Positions 31,278 to 40,173 of a DNA stretch of 51,713 bases are shown one piece after another. Source of the DNA: JBBDYH01 sp040901795 (GTDB lineage: Bacteria > Planctomycetota > Planctomycetia > Pirellulales > JALHPA01). The notes beneath the pieces are model-generated. The model saw only the letters and a list, made by a program, of their open reading frames with translations, was not told the origin of the DNA and searched no databases. How positions within the stretch are numbered: the first letter of the stretch is position 1; each line of letters opens with the position of its first letter. Position numbers and translations under genes: made by a program. The stretch covers positions 1 to 51,713 of the forward strand of contig JBBDYH010000011.1 in the NCBI GenBank assembly GCA_040901795.1, written 5' to 3'.

Positions 31278-32711
31278 ATGCAATGCACCACGCGGCTCAC
31301 GCTTCTGCTTGCGCTCGCAATCCTCGTTTATGCGGCAGCGCTGAACGTCGCTCCCGTGGCCGGCCAAGAGGCGGCGCGTCGTCCCAACGTGATCCTGATT
31401 ACCGCCGACGATCTCGGCTATGGCGACCTGAGTTGTTACGGGCAAAAAAACTTCAGTACTCCGCATCTCGACCGGCTGGCGCGCGAGGGAATTCGGTTCA
31501 CGCAGGCTTACGCCGGCAGCACTGTCTGTGCGCCGTCGCGCTGCTCGCTTATGACCGGGCTGCATACCGGTCACGCTCGCATTCGCGGCAATGCGAAAGT
31601 CAGTCTCCGCGACGACGACATCACGATCGCGGAAGTTTTGAAACCTGCCGGCTACAGAACCGCACACATCGGCAAATGGGGCTGCGCCACGCCCGGCAGC
31701 GCCGGCGAGCCGCACAAGCAAGGCTTTGACCACTGGTTCGGCTATGTCACGAACACCGAGGCGCACAACTACTACCCGGCGTTTCTGTGGAAGAACGGCG
31801 AGCGGTTTGAATTGGACAACAAAGTCGAGCGCGGCGTTTCGACGAACAAGGCGACGTACACGCCCGAGTTGTTTACAGCCGACGCCATGCAGTTCATTGA
31901 GAAAAACAAGAGCAGTCCGTTCTTTCTTTATCTCGGGTACACGCAGCCGCATGCCAACAACGAAGCCGGCAAAGCAGGCATGGAGGTCCCCGACTATGGT
32001 GAGTATGCCAACAAAGACTGGCCCGACGCGCAAAAGGGACGAGCGGCGATGATCGCCTATCTGGACCGCGACATCGGCCGCATTATACAGAGGCTCAAGG
32101 AATTGAAGATCGATGAGAATACCGTGGTGATGTTCTCGAGTGACAACGGGCCACACAAGGAAGGCGGCTCGGACGCGGAATTTCACAACTCCAACGGCCC
32201 CTTGCGCGGGATCAAGCGCGACCTGTACGACGGCGGCATCCGCGTCCCGCTCATCGTCCGCTGGCCCGGTAAGGTAAACCGGGGCCAGACGAGCGACCAC
32301 CTCTGCGCCCACTGGGATTTGTTGCCGACAATCGCCGAAATTGCGGGCATCGAACCACCGAGCGAAACCGACGGCATCTCGTTTTACCCGACGCTGCTCG
32401 GGGATGGCGCGGGCGATCGCCAGCAGCGGCAGCACGAGTTTCTGTACTGGGAATTCCACGAGCGCGGCTTCCAGCAGGCGGCGCGGATGGGCAAGTGGAA
32501 AGGAGTGCGCCTGAAGCACGGCGGCCAGCTCGAACTATACAACCTCGCCAACGACATTGCCGAAGAACGCAACGTCGCAGACCAGCATCCCGAAATTGCT
32601 GCGAGAATCGAGACCTATCTCAAAACGGCTCGCACGGAGAGCCCGGATTGGCCGATCAGCCCCGCGCCGCAAGCGAAGGGCAGGAAAAAGGCGAAGGGGG
32701 CGTCTCTGTAG
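31278..32711 (+). CDS. Arylsulfatase, exported (family S1)
   Basis: A 477-residue sulfatase with a signal peptide (about residues 1-30). The metal-binding start is PNVILITADDLGYGDLSCYG. The catalytic motif CAPSRCSLMTG places the formylglycine-forming Cys at 84, so it needs a formylglycine-generating enzyme. HIGKWG, YTQPHANN and FSSDNGPHKEGG complete the S1 active site. It probably removes sulfate from a glycan. The C-terminal tail is Lys-rich. The last two codons and the stop (TCT CTG TAG) coincide with the start of a type G repeat, so the gene end may have been set by a repeat insertion. Confidence 0.95.
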   Translation: MQCTTRLTLLLALAILVYAAALNVAPVAGQEAARRPNVILITADDLGYGDLSCYGQKNFSTPHLDRLAREGIRFTQAYAGSTVCAPSRCSLMTGLHTGHARIRGNAKVSLRDDDITIAEVLKPAGYRTAHIGKWGCATPGSAGEPHKQGFDHWFGYVTNTEAHNYYPAFLWKNGERFELDNKVERGVSTNKATYTPELFTADAMQFIEKNKSSPFFLYLGYTQPHANNEAGKAGMEVPDYGEYANKDWPDAQKGRAAMIAYLDRDIGRIIQRLKELKIDENTVVMFSSDNGPHKEGGSDAEFHNSNGPLRGIKRDLYDGGIRVPLIVRWPGKVNRGQTSDHLCAHWDLLPTIAEIAGIEPPSETDGISFYPTLLGDGAGDRQQRQHEFLYWEFHERGFQQAARMGKWKGVRLKHGGQLELYNLANDIAEERNVADQHPEIAARIETYLKTARTESPDWPISPAPQAKGRKKAKGASL

Positions 32712-32733
32712 GGAACGGCCTCTGTGCCGTTCC
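32708..32733 (+). repeat. Type G hairpin (GTAG head)
   Basis: GTAG head, stem GGAACGGC/GCCGTTCC. Its first bases provide the sulfatase stop codon TAG at 32709-32711. It matches the right arm of the element inside the lipoprotein gene (6358-6383). Confidence 0.78.
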
Positions 32734-32773
32734 GTTGGGCGAGTTCCCTCGTTCCCAAGCTCCGCTCCGTGGA

Positions 32774-32798
32774 TCATCCCAAAGGGACCTTGGGATGA
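32774..32798. repeat. TCATCCCAAAG/CTTTGGGATGA-type hairpin
   Basis: TCATCCCAAAG can pair with the inverted CTTGGGATGA after a 4-base loop, with one bulge. It lies between the sulfatase gene and pstS and is preceded by a GTTCCC-rich tract. Confidence 0.6.
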
Positions 32799-32823
32799 CG
32801 AATGCGCGCCGCACCCAACGCTT

Positions 32824-32839
32824 CTAATCAAACGCTAAC
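32824..32839 (+). promoter_or_regulatory. Candidate Pho box upstream of pstS
   Basis: CTAATCAAACGCTAAC contains two CTAAY units 11 bases apart, the spacing of PhoB half-sites. It ends 68 bases before the pstS start. A 14/16 match in the same orientation relative to its gene lies upstream of phoB. Confidence 0.5.
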
Positions 32840-32907
32840 GCGATCCTCACATCGGTGCGTTAGGTTGCTAGCGACTAGGCTGCGTTCCCTTTTTCTGTCG
32901 TTGAGCA

Positions 32908-34014
32908 ATGGAAGTCAATTCTATGCAACTGCGCACGAATCGTCGCGTCGGACCCTGGCTCGCCGGATTGATGATCGGCTCGTTGACGCTCGCCGGATCC
33001 TTCGGCTGCGGCAAAAAGCAGGCATCAAATAGCGAGGTTGTCGCTTTCAAACCGGATTTGGGCACGATCAAACCGGCCGAAATCCCAGACGGGTCGGTCG
33101 TCGAGGTCGATGGCTCCAGCACGGTGTATCCAGTGTCCGAGGCCGTGGCCGAAGAGTTTCAGATCGCGGTGGATGGGCGGGCGAAGGTGACCGTTGGCAT
33201 CAAGGGCACCGGCGGCGGCTTCCAGAGGTTCTGCCGCGGCGAGCTCGATATCTCCGATGCCAGCCGTCCGATCACGGCGGCCGAGATGAAATTGGCAAAG
33301 GAAAACGGCATTGAGTACATCGAGCTGCCGATTTGCTTTGATGCGCTTACGGTTGTGGTCCACAAAGACAACGACTGGGCCGATTCGATTACTGTCGCCG
33401 AGCTGAAGAAACTTTGGGAGCCCGCGGCTGAAGAGAAAATCACTAACTGGAACCAGGTTCGCGCAGAATGGCCAGATAAGGAGTTGGTGCTTTTTGGTCC
33501 CGGCACCGACTCCGGAACGTTTGATTATTTTACTGAGGCGGTCGTCGGCAAGGCAAAGTCCAGCCGCGGCGATTTCACCAGCAGCGAAGACGACAACGTC
33601 CTCGTCCAGGGCATCGAAGGCAATCCGAATGCGCTGGGCTATTTTGGCTACGCGTATTACGAGCCGAACAAGGAAAAGATGAAGGCGCTCGCCATTCAAG
33701 ATGGTGACAAGCCGCCGGTCAAACCGAGTATGAGCACGGTGCTCGATGGGACATACACTCCGCTCTCGCGTCCCCTGTTCATCTATGTCAATAAGAAGAG
33801 CGCCGAGAAGCCCGAAGTCAAGGCGTTCGTCGAGTTTTACCTGAACAATGTCAAGGCGCTTTCGGCCGAAGTCAGCTACGTGCCGCTGCCCGATAAGGCC
33901 TATGAAATGGCCAAAGAGCGGTTCGAAAAAAGGACCGTGGGCACGGGCTACGGTGGTGAGCCCGGCGTGGGCATGCGGATTGAAGACATCCTGAAGCGCG
34001 AGCCCAAGTTCTAG
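32908..34014 (+). CDS. pstS: Phosphate ABC transporter substrate-binding protein
   Basis: A 368-residue lipoprotein. The signal peptide ends LAGSFGC, making Cys34 the lipid anchor. Phosphate-binding motifs are visible: VDGSSTVYPVSEA, GIKGTGGGFQRFCRGELDIS and GPGTDSGTFDYF. It captures phosphate and delivers it to PstCA. The family SphX/PstS type with a DGSSTV start fits planctomycetes and cyanobacteria. An internal ATG at 32923 is an alternative start. It heads pstSCAB, and a candidate PhoB site lies 68 bases upstream, so phosphate starvation likely induces it. Confidence 0.94.
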   Translation: MEVNSMQLRTNRRVGPWLAGLMIGSLTLAGSFGCGKKQASNSEVVAFKPDLGTIKPAEIPDGSVVEVDGSSTVYPVSEAVAEEFQIAVDGRAKVTVGIKGTGGGFQRFCRGELDISDASRPITAAEMKLAKENGIEYIELPICFDALTVVVHKDNDWADSITVAELKKLWEPAAEEKITNWNQVRAEWPDKELVLFGPGTDSGTFDYFTEAVVGKAKSSRGDFTSSEDDNVLVQGIEGNPNALGYFGYAYYEPNKEKMKALAIQDGDKPPVKPSMSTVLDGTYTPLSRPLFIYVNKKSAEKPEVKAFVEFYLNNVKALSAEVSYVPLPDKAYEMAKERFEKRTVGTGYGGEPGVGMRIEDILKREPKF

Positions 34015-34060
34015 CGTCAGCCCTCGACTCGGCTCTCTTCCATTTCGATGGCAGGACCCA

Positions 34061-35016
<956 letters not shown>

Positions 35017-35017
<1 letters not shown>

Positions 35018-35925
35018 TGCACGAAGTCAGCCGTATTATCGCCCGACGAAAGCTGGAAGACCGCGTCTTCAACCTGGTGGGGATCGCCTGCACGCTCGTC
35101 GGCATCACGACGCTCGGGGCGCTGCTGTTCAATCTGGCATACGACGGCTTGGCGCGCATCGACTGGGATTTTCTGACGTCGTATCCCTCGCGGCATGCCA
35201 GTCGCGCGGGCATTCTAGCGGCCTGGGTCGGATCGCTGGCCATTATGTGCGTGACGGCCGCCACCGCCGTCCCCTTGGGCATTGCCGCCGGACTCTACCT
35301 GGAAGAGTACGGCAAGAAGAACTGGATCACCACGATCATCGAAATCAATATCTCCAACCTGGCGGGCGTGCCGTCGATCATCTACGGGCTGATGGCTCTG
35401 GGGTTGTTCGTTTATATGCTGGGCTTGGGACAAAGTTTGCTGGCGGGCGGCCTCACGCTGGCTGTGCTGGTGCTGCCCATCGTGATCGTGGCGACGCGCG
35501 AAGCGTTGCGCACGATCCCGGTGCATATTCGCGAGGCGGCGTACGCTTTGGGTGCAACCAAGTGGCAGGTTATCCGTCATCACCTATTGCCCTATTCAGT
35601 TGGCGGCATCGCCACCGGCGTGATCATCGCCCTCTCGCGAGCGATCGGCGAGACGGCGCCCTTGATCACCATCGGCGCGCTCATGTTCATCGCGCTTTTG
35701 CCCGGCTCGCCGGTTACCGATTCTTTTCCGTTTGTCAGCTTCGAGTGGCTCGATTCGCGGTTCACGGTCCTGCCGATTCAAATGTTCAATTGGACTTCGC
35801 GGCCGACCGAGGACTTTCACGTGAACGCCGCTGCGGCCGGCTTGGTGTTGATGGCGATGACATTAGGTCTGAACGCGGTCGCGATTTTCGTTCGCTACCG
35901 TGCTCGGCGAAAGATAAAGTGGTAG
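35017..35925 (+). CDS. pstA: Phosphate ABC transporter permease PstA
   Basis: A 302-residue permease partner of PstC with about six membrane segments. The motifs SNLAGVPSIIYGLMALGLFV and EAAYALGATKWQVIRHHLLP (EAA coupling loop) are diagnostic. The N-terminus SRIIARRKLEDRVF echoes that of PstC, as expected for the paired subunits. Its start overlaps the pstC stop by one base, and pstB starts 8 bases after its stop, so this is an operon. Confidence 0.95.
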
Positions 35926-35933
35926 AGGTTTTC

Positions 35934-36842
35934 ATGAAGACCGCGACAAATACCCGTTTGATCCAGGCGCGAGCGCTCTCCCTCGGACGCCCTCCCCTAG
36001 AAGGGCGCCCAAAACCGCGACCAGGCGAAAGCGAACCAGTTGGCATGACCCACGCTCCAGCAAACGTTCCCCTGGTCGCGCCGCCGTACAAGGCGGAAGT
36101 CAAGTCGCTGAACTTTTTTTACGGCGACTTTCAGGCGTTGAAGAACGTCAATCTCCTCTTCGCCGAACGGCAGGTGACGGCCCTGATCGGTCCCTCCGGC
36201 TGCGGCAAAAGCACGCTCTTGCGTTGCTTCAACCGAATTCATGACCTCTATCCAGGGACGCGCTACGAAGGAGAGATCATCCTGCACCCCAGCGGCGCCA
36301 ACATCGTCAGCAAAGCAATCGACCCCCTCGAAATGCGGATGCGGATCGGGATGGTGTTCCAAAAGCCGAACCCATTTCCCAAGTCGATCTTCGAGAACAT
36401 CGCCTACGGGCTGCGGTTGAAGGGAGTTCGAAACCGGTCGGAGCTGCACGGTCGCGTCGAAACCGCGCTTAAATCTGCGGCGATCTTCGACGAAGTGAAG
36501 GACCGACTGCACAAGTCGGCCTACGAATTGTCCGGCGGACAGCAACAGCGGTTGTGCATCGCCCGGGCGTTGGCCACCGACCCGGAGATTCTGCTGTTTG
36601 ACGAGCCCACCTCCGCCCTCGACCCGGTCGCCACGTCGCACATCGAGGATCTCATCCGCTCGCTGGAAGAGAAGGTGACGATCATCATTGTCACGCACAA
36701 CATGTCGCAAGCGGCGCGGGTTTCGGCTTATACCGCGTTTATGTATGTGGGCGAAATCGTGGAGATCGGCTCCACCGTGCATATCTTTGAAAACCCTCGG
36801 AACAAGCTAACCGAGGAGTACATCACCGGGCGGTTCGGGTAG
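35934..36842 (+). CDS. pstB: Phosphate ABC transporter ATP-binding protein PstB
   Basis: A 302-residue ATPase. Walker A GPSGCGKST, the Q-loop VFQKPNPFPKSIFEN, signature LSGGQQQRLCIARA, Walker B LLFDEPTSALDP and the switch His in VTHNMSQAARVS are all intact. It powers PstCA. The ATG at 35934 follows an AGAGG ribosome site. It makes an N-terminal extension of about 45 residues beyond the usual PstB start, encoded partly by a palindromic stretch (35988-36007). An alternative start at MTHAPANV (about 36045) would remove most of this. The stop TAG directly abuts a type B repeat. No phoU follows. Confidence 0.94.
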   Translation: MKTATNTRLIQARALSLGRPPLEGRPKPRPGESEPVGMTHAPANVPLVAPPYKAEVKSLNFFYGDFQALKNVNLLFAERQVTALIGPSGCGKSTLLRCFNRIHDLYPGTRYEGEIILHPSGANIVSKAIDPLEMRMRIGMVFQKPNPFPKSIFENIAYGLRLKGVRNRSELHGRVETALKSAAIFDEVKDRLHKSAYELSGGQQQRLCIARALATDPEILLFDEPTSALDPVATSHIEDLIRSLEEKVTIIIVTHNMSQAARVSAYTAFMYVGEIVEIGSTVHIFENPRNKLTEEYITGRFG

Positions 36843-36844
36843 TT

Positions 36845-36993
36845 GGAGTTCAGCCTTTCAGGCTGTTCTCGCAAACTAAGAACCGCTAACAATAGTAACC
36901 CGACGCGTAAGCGAGGCCGAATCTGCCGGTTCCTCGCTCACGCTTCGGGTTACTGTGTGCCGGTTGGGTTAGCGGTTCTAAAGCTTGAACTCC
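36845..36993. repeat. Nested repeat: 99-base palindromic element inside a type B pair
   Basis: The outer pair is a left hairpin at 36845-36865 (GGAGTT head, stem CAGCCT/AGGCTG) and a right type B arm ending at 36993. Inside, 36880-36978 is bounded by GAACCGCTAAC/GTTAGCGGTTC and holds a second inverted pair, GTAACCCG...GCGAGG (36895-36916) and CCTCGC...CGGGTTAC (36932-36953). It separates the convergent pstB and phoR genes and overlaps the phoR stop. Confidence 0.78.
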
Positions 36994-38777
36994 AACTTCG
37001 GCGTTCGCACAGCGGGGAGGTGGATTGTAAACGTGCTTCCCTTTCCCGGTATGCTTTGCACCGATACTTTGCCGCCATGCGCCTGCACGATGTGCTTGAC
37101 GATTGCCAGGCCCAGGCCGGTGCCGCCGAGCTTGCGGCTGCGCGCCTTGTCGACGCGATAGAACCGCTCGAACAGGCGCGGCAAATGGTCGCGGTCGATC
37201 CCGCAGCCGTGGTCCGTCACCGAAATCAAGACTTCGCTCGGAAGCGCGCGGGCGGTGATCAAAACCACGTCGCCTGAATCGCTGTACTTGATCGCATTGT
37301 CCAACAGATTGACGACGGCCTGTTCAAGGAGATGGGCGTTGATGTTGGCCACGATCTCCTCGTCACAAGAGATATCGACTCGGATGTCGCGCTCGGCCGC
37401 CGCCGCCTGACAATCGTTCATCGCCGCTTCCAGAAGCTCCTTAAGCGAGCCCTCCGCGAGCGGTACGTTGCCCTTCTCCTCGCTCTCTTCAATCTTCGCG
37501 AGGCTCAGCAAGTCCTCGATGATTTGGTTCAACCGGTCGGCCTGCCTGGCGACAATTCGCAAGAAACGCAGGGCATCTTCGCGATTCTCCAGTGCGCCAT
37601 CGAGCAGCGTCTCGACAAACCCCTTGATCGATGCGATCGGTGTCTTCAGCTCGTGCGACACGTTGGCCACGAAGTCGCGACGAATATTCTCCAAATGCCG
37701 GTAGTGCGTAACGTCGTGCAGCACAAGGACCGCTCCAATGCTTTGGCCTTTGATATCGCGCAGCGGCGTGGCGCAAGCCTGCAACACACGGTCCTGTTCG
37801 CCGCGCAGCACAATATCGTCCTCGACCGATTCGCCACCCGCTACCGCCTGTGCGGCGAGCCGTCGCAAGTCCGCATTGCGAATCACCTCCTGCAAACTGC
37901 GGCCGACAACTTCGCCTACCTGACCGCCGATGAGTTGCGCGGCGGCGCGATTGATGCTGATCACGCGCTCTTCGCAGTCGACCGCCAACACGCCTTCAAT
38001 CATGCTGGCCAACACCGCTTCCAACTCGTGCCCTTGCCGGCCGATGGTATGCCCGCGGTCTTCCAGCTCCTGTGCCAAATGGTTGAGCGACTCGGACAGG
38101 CGCGCGAGCTCCTGCACGTCGCTTTTGGGAAGGCGCTCCGTTTCATTACCTTGTGCCAGCCGCTGGGCCGCCTCGGCGACCTGTTCGAAGGGTCGGCTTT
38201 GCTGCCGCGCCAGCCGCCACGAAACCAGCGTCGCCGCCAGTGTCGCCACGACCAACCCCGAGAACAGCATGCTTTGGTAATGCCGTAACTCGCGTCGGCT
38301 TTCGGCACGCGAGACGGCCGCCCGCACCACGCCGAGGACGGCGCCTTGCCGCGTCACCGGCACCGCCACGTAGATCTGTTGTTCGCCCACTGTGTTGCTG
38401 TAACGGTCTTCGCGGCGGATTTCACCCGCCAGCGCGGCCTGCACCTCCGGCCGGCGCGCGTGGTTGTCCATCCGGGCGGGGTCGTCGTGCGTGTCGGCAA
38501 GAACCTCTCCGGAGGGCAAGATCGCTGTGATCCGACTGCTGTTCGTGCGGCTGGCGCGTAGGACCGCGGCGCGAATCTGCTTTTCGTCGAGCCTATCGAG
38601 CGCCGGCTCGATCTGCTGCGCGACAAGCTGAGCCGTCGTCTGAAGCTGTCGTGAGAGGCCGCTGGCCAGCGCCTCGTCCAGAACATAAGAGCCATACCAG
38701 CCGAGGGCCGCAAGCGCTACAAGCATGACCAGAAAATACGCGACGAACAGGCGCCACGCCAGCCGCCGTTCGTACAT
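36978..38777 (-). CDS. phoR: Phosphate-regulon sensor histidine kinase PhoR
   Basis: A 599-residue membrane kinase. Membrane segments at about residues 10-30 and 171-188 enclose a sensor domain of about 140 residues. HAMP (about 190-245), PAS (about 252-360), the H-box FVANVSHELKTPIAS (His375) and an ATPase domain with N-box NLLDNAIKYS, FERFYRVD and GGTGLGLAIVKH follow. It phosphorylates PhoB. The ATG lies 2 bases after the phoB stop, so they are one operon. The last residues, LEFKL, and the TAG stop are encoded by a type B repeat arm, so the C-terminus looks altered by a repeat. Confidence 0.93.
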   Translation of the reverse strand: MYERRLAWRLFVAYFLVMLVALAALGWYGSYVLDEALASGLSRQLQTTAQLVAQQIEPALDRLDEKQIRAAVLRASRTNSSRITAILPSGEVLADTHDDPARMDNHARRPEVQAALAGEIRREDRYSNTVGEQQIYVAVPVTRQGAVLGVVRAAVSRAESRRELRHYQSMLFSGLVVATLAATLVSWRLARQQSRPFEQVAEAAQRLAQGNETERLPKSDVQELARLSESLNHLAQELEDRGHTIGRQGHELEAVLASMIEGVLAVDCEERVISINRAAAQLIGGQVGEVVGRSLQEVIRNADLRRLAAQAVAGGESVEDDIVLRGEQDRVLQACATPLRDIKGQSIGAVLVLHDVTHYRHLENIRRDFVANVSHELKTPIASIKGFVETLLDGALENREDALRFLRIVARQADRLNQIIEDLLSLAKIEESEEKGNVPLAEGSLKELLEAAMNDCQAAAAERDIRVDISCDEEIVANINAHLLEQAVVNLLDNAIKYSDSGDVVLITARALPSEVLISVTDHGCGIDRDHLPRLFERFYRVDKARSRKLGGTGLGLAIVKHIVQAHGGKVSVQSIPGKGSTFTIHLPAVRTPKLEFKL

Positions 38778-38779
38778 GG

Positions 38780-39463
38780 CTACTCCTTAAATCGGTAGCC
38801 GACGCCGCGGACGGTCTCGATGTATCGGCCCAAGTCGCCTAACTTCTTTCGCAAACCGGCCACCTGCACGTCGACGCTACGCTCCGTTACAGGATAATCC
38901 TCTCCTTTCACGGCGTCTACGATCTGCGCGCGCGTAAAGGCCCAGCCGGGCTTGCGGGCGAGAAAGTGCAACAGGCGGAACTCGGTGAACGTGAGCTCAA
39001 CTGGCTTGCCGCTGATCGTCACCTCATGGCGCCCCGGATGAATCATCAACTCGCGGATGTGGATTGCCGAATCGTCCGGCACCTGCTTGGCTTTGCGGCG
39101 GAGGATCGCCTTGATCCGCGCCAAGAGCACGCGCGGACTGAACGGCTTGGTCATGTAGTCGTCGGCCCCCAGCTCGAGTCCGGAGACCATGTCTGACTCG
39201 GCGCTCTTGGCCGTCAGCATGATGATGGGGATGTGTTTGGTCTTGTCGTCTCCCTTCAGACGCCGGCAGATCTCCAGGCCGTCAACATTCGGCAATAAGA
39301 GATCAAGCACGATCAAGTCTGGCAGGTTCTTGCGGGCAGCGGCCAGTGCCGCTTCGCCGCTGGCGACACACTCCACCCGAAAGCCTTCGCGGCTCAGGTT
39401 GTAGTTGACCAGCTCCAGTAGGTCCTCCTCGTCATCGACAACGAGGATTCGTTCACGCGACAT
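38780..39463 (-). CDS. phoB: Phosphate-regulon response regulator PhoB
   Basis: A 227-residue OmpR/PhoB-type regulator. The receiver domain (about 1-118) has the acidic pair Asp10/Asp11, phospho-acceptor Asp54 in IVLDLLLPNVDG, and Lys106 in YMTKPFSP. The C-terminal winged-helix DNA-binding domain (about 130-227) has LTFTEFRLLHFLARKPGWAF and a closing RGVGYRFKE. Its target is the Pho box. I start at the ATG at 39463 (MSRERILVVDD); a longer frame adds ten residues. It precedes phoR by 2 bases. A candidate Pho box 107 bases upstream suggests autoregulation. Confidence 0.94.
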   Translation of the reverse strand: MSRERILVVDDEEDLLELVNYNLSREGFRVECVASGEAALAAARKNLPDLIVLDLLLPNVDGLEICRRLKGDDKTKHIPIIMLTAKSAESDMVSGLELGADDYMTKPFSPRVLLARIKAILRRKAKQVPDDSAIHIRELMIHPGRHEVTISGKPVELTFTEFRLLHFLARKPGWAFTRAQIVDAVKGEDYPVTERSVDVQVAGLRKKLGDLGRYIETVRGVGYRFKE

Positions 39464-39570
39464 GGATCGGCTCTTCAGCAAAGTGGCGGTCAAGGAAAGT
39501 TGCTCCCGTTATCATAGGCCAGCCCGATACGACGCGCGCACGACGACACGCTTGAAGCTAGCAGCCGGCT

Positions 39571-39586
39571 GTTAGGGTTTGGTTAG
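39571..39586 (-). promoter_or_regulatory. Candidate Pho box upstream of phoB
   Basis: Read toward phoB, the site is CTAACCAAACCCTAAC: two CTAAC units 11 bases apart. It matches the site upstream of pstS at 14 of 16 positions, in the same orientation. It ends 107 bases before the phoB start. Confidence 0.5.
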
Positions 39587-39684
39587 CGACTGATGAGAAA
39601 CAGGTCGTAGGTATCCACGATCGACCCGCGCCACCTATCTTTTTGCGACCCGAGCGATCCGGTGCATCCGGTTGTTAGCCGCTG

Positions 39685-40146
39685 TCACCTCGCCGCCAGG
39701 CTTTCGCGCTTGAGCGCGCTGAGTTCCACGCGGGTCGGATCATACACCACGACTACGCTCGCGCCCTTGGTATACCCCGCGGGAAGGTCCATCATCGACT
39801 CGCTGCCTGCATGGTCACAGCCCTGCACCGTGTAGCGGTAACGCACAACCCACGGATGCCGACCGTTAAGTCGTACGAACGGGTTCTGCACGAGTTCGAC
39901 GATCGTGCCGCGCGAGTCCAATCCCGTCTCAAGCAGCCGCGCACGCCGTCGCAGCGCTGCCAGACGAAACCCCGTGAGCAAGGCTCCAACCGCCAAGAAG
40001 CCGCCGCCCGTGCCGAGAAAAGTGATCCCGATGTCCTGCGGCCGGACGAATATTGCCAGGGCCAGGCCCGTAGTGGAAAACACAATCCCGAGAATTGTGA
40101 AGACGAGCGCGATAATCCCCCCGGCGGTGCTCAAGAATTCACGCAT
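39685..40146 (-). CDS. DUF3592-like membrane protein
   Basis: A 153-residue protein with two membrane segments (about 8-32 and 40-60) and a small beta-rich C-terminal domain (about 75-145). That domain includes LETGLDSRGTIVELV, PWVVRYRYTVQG and GASVVVVYDPTRVE, the usual pattern of DUF3592 proteins. The function is unknown. It reads toward the phoB upstream region and starts 27 bases after the carotenoid oxygenase stop, so it may share that transcript. Confidence 0.8.
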   Translation of the reverse strand: MREFLSTAGGIIALVFTILGIVFSTTGLALAIFVRPQDIGITFLGTGGGFLAVGALLTGFRLAALRRRARLLETGLDSRGTIVELVQNPFVRLNGRHPWVVRYRYTVQGCDHAGSESMMDLPAGYTKGASVVVVYDPTRVELSALKRESLAAR

Positions 40147-40173
40147 CGTGATTCTCCTATGGCCTCTCCCGAC

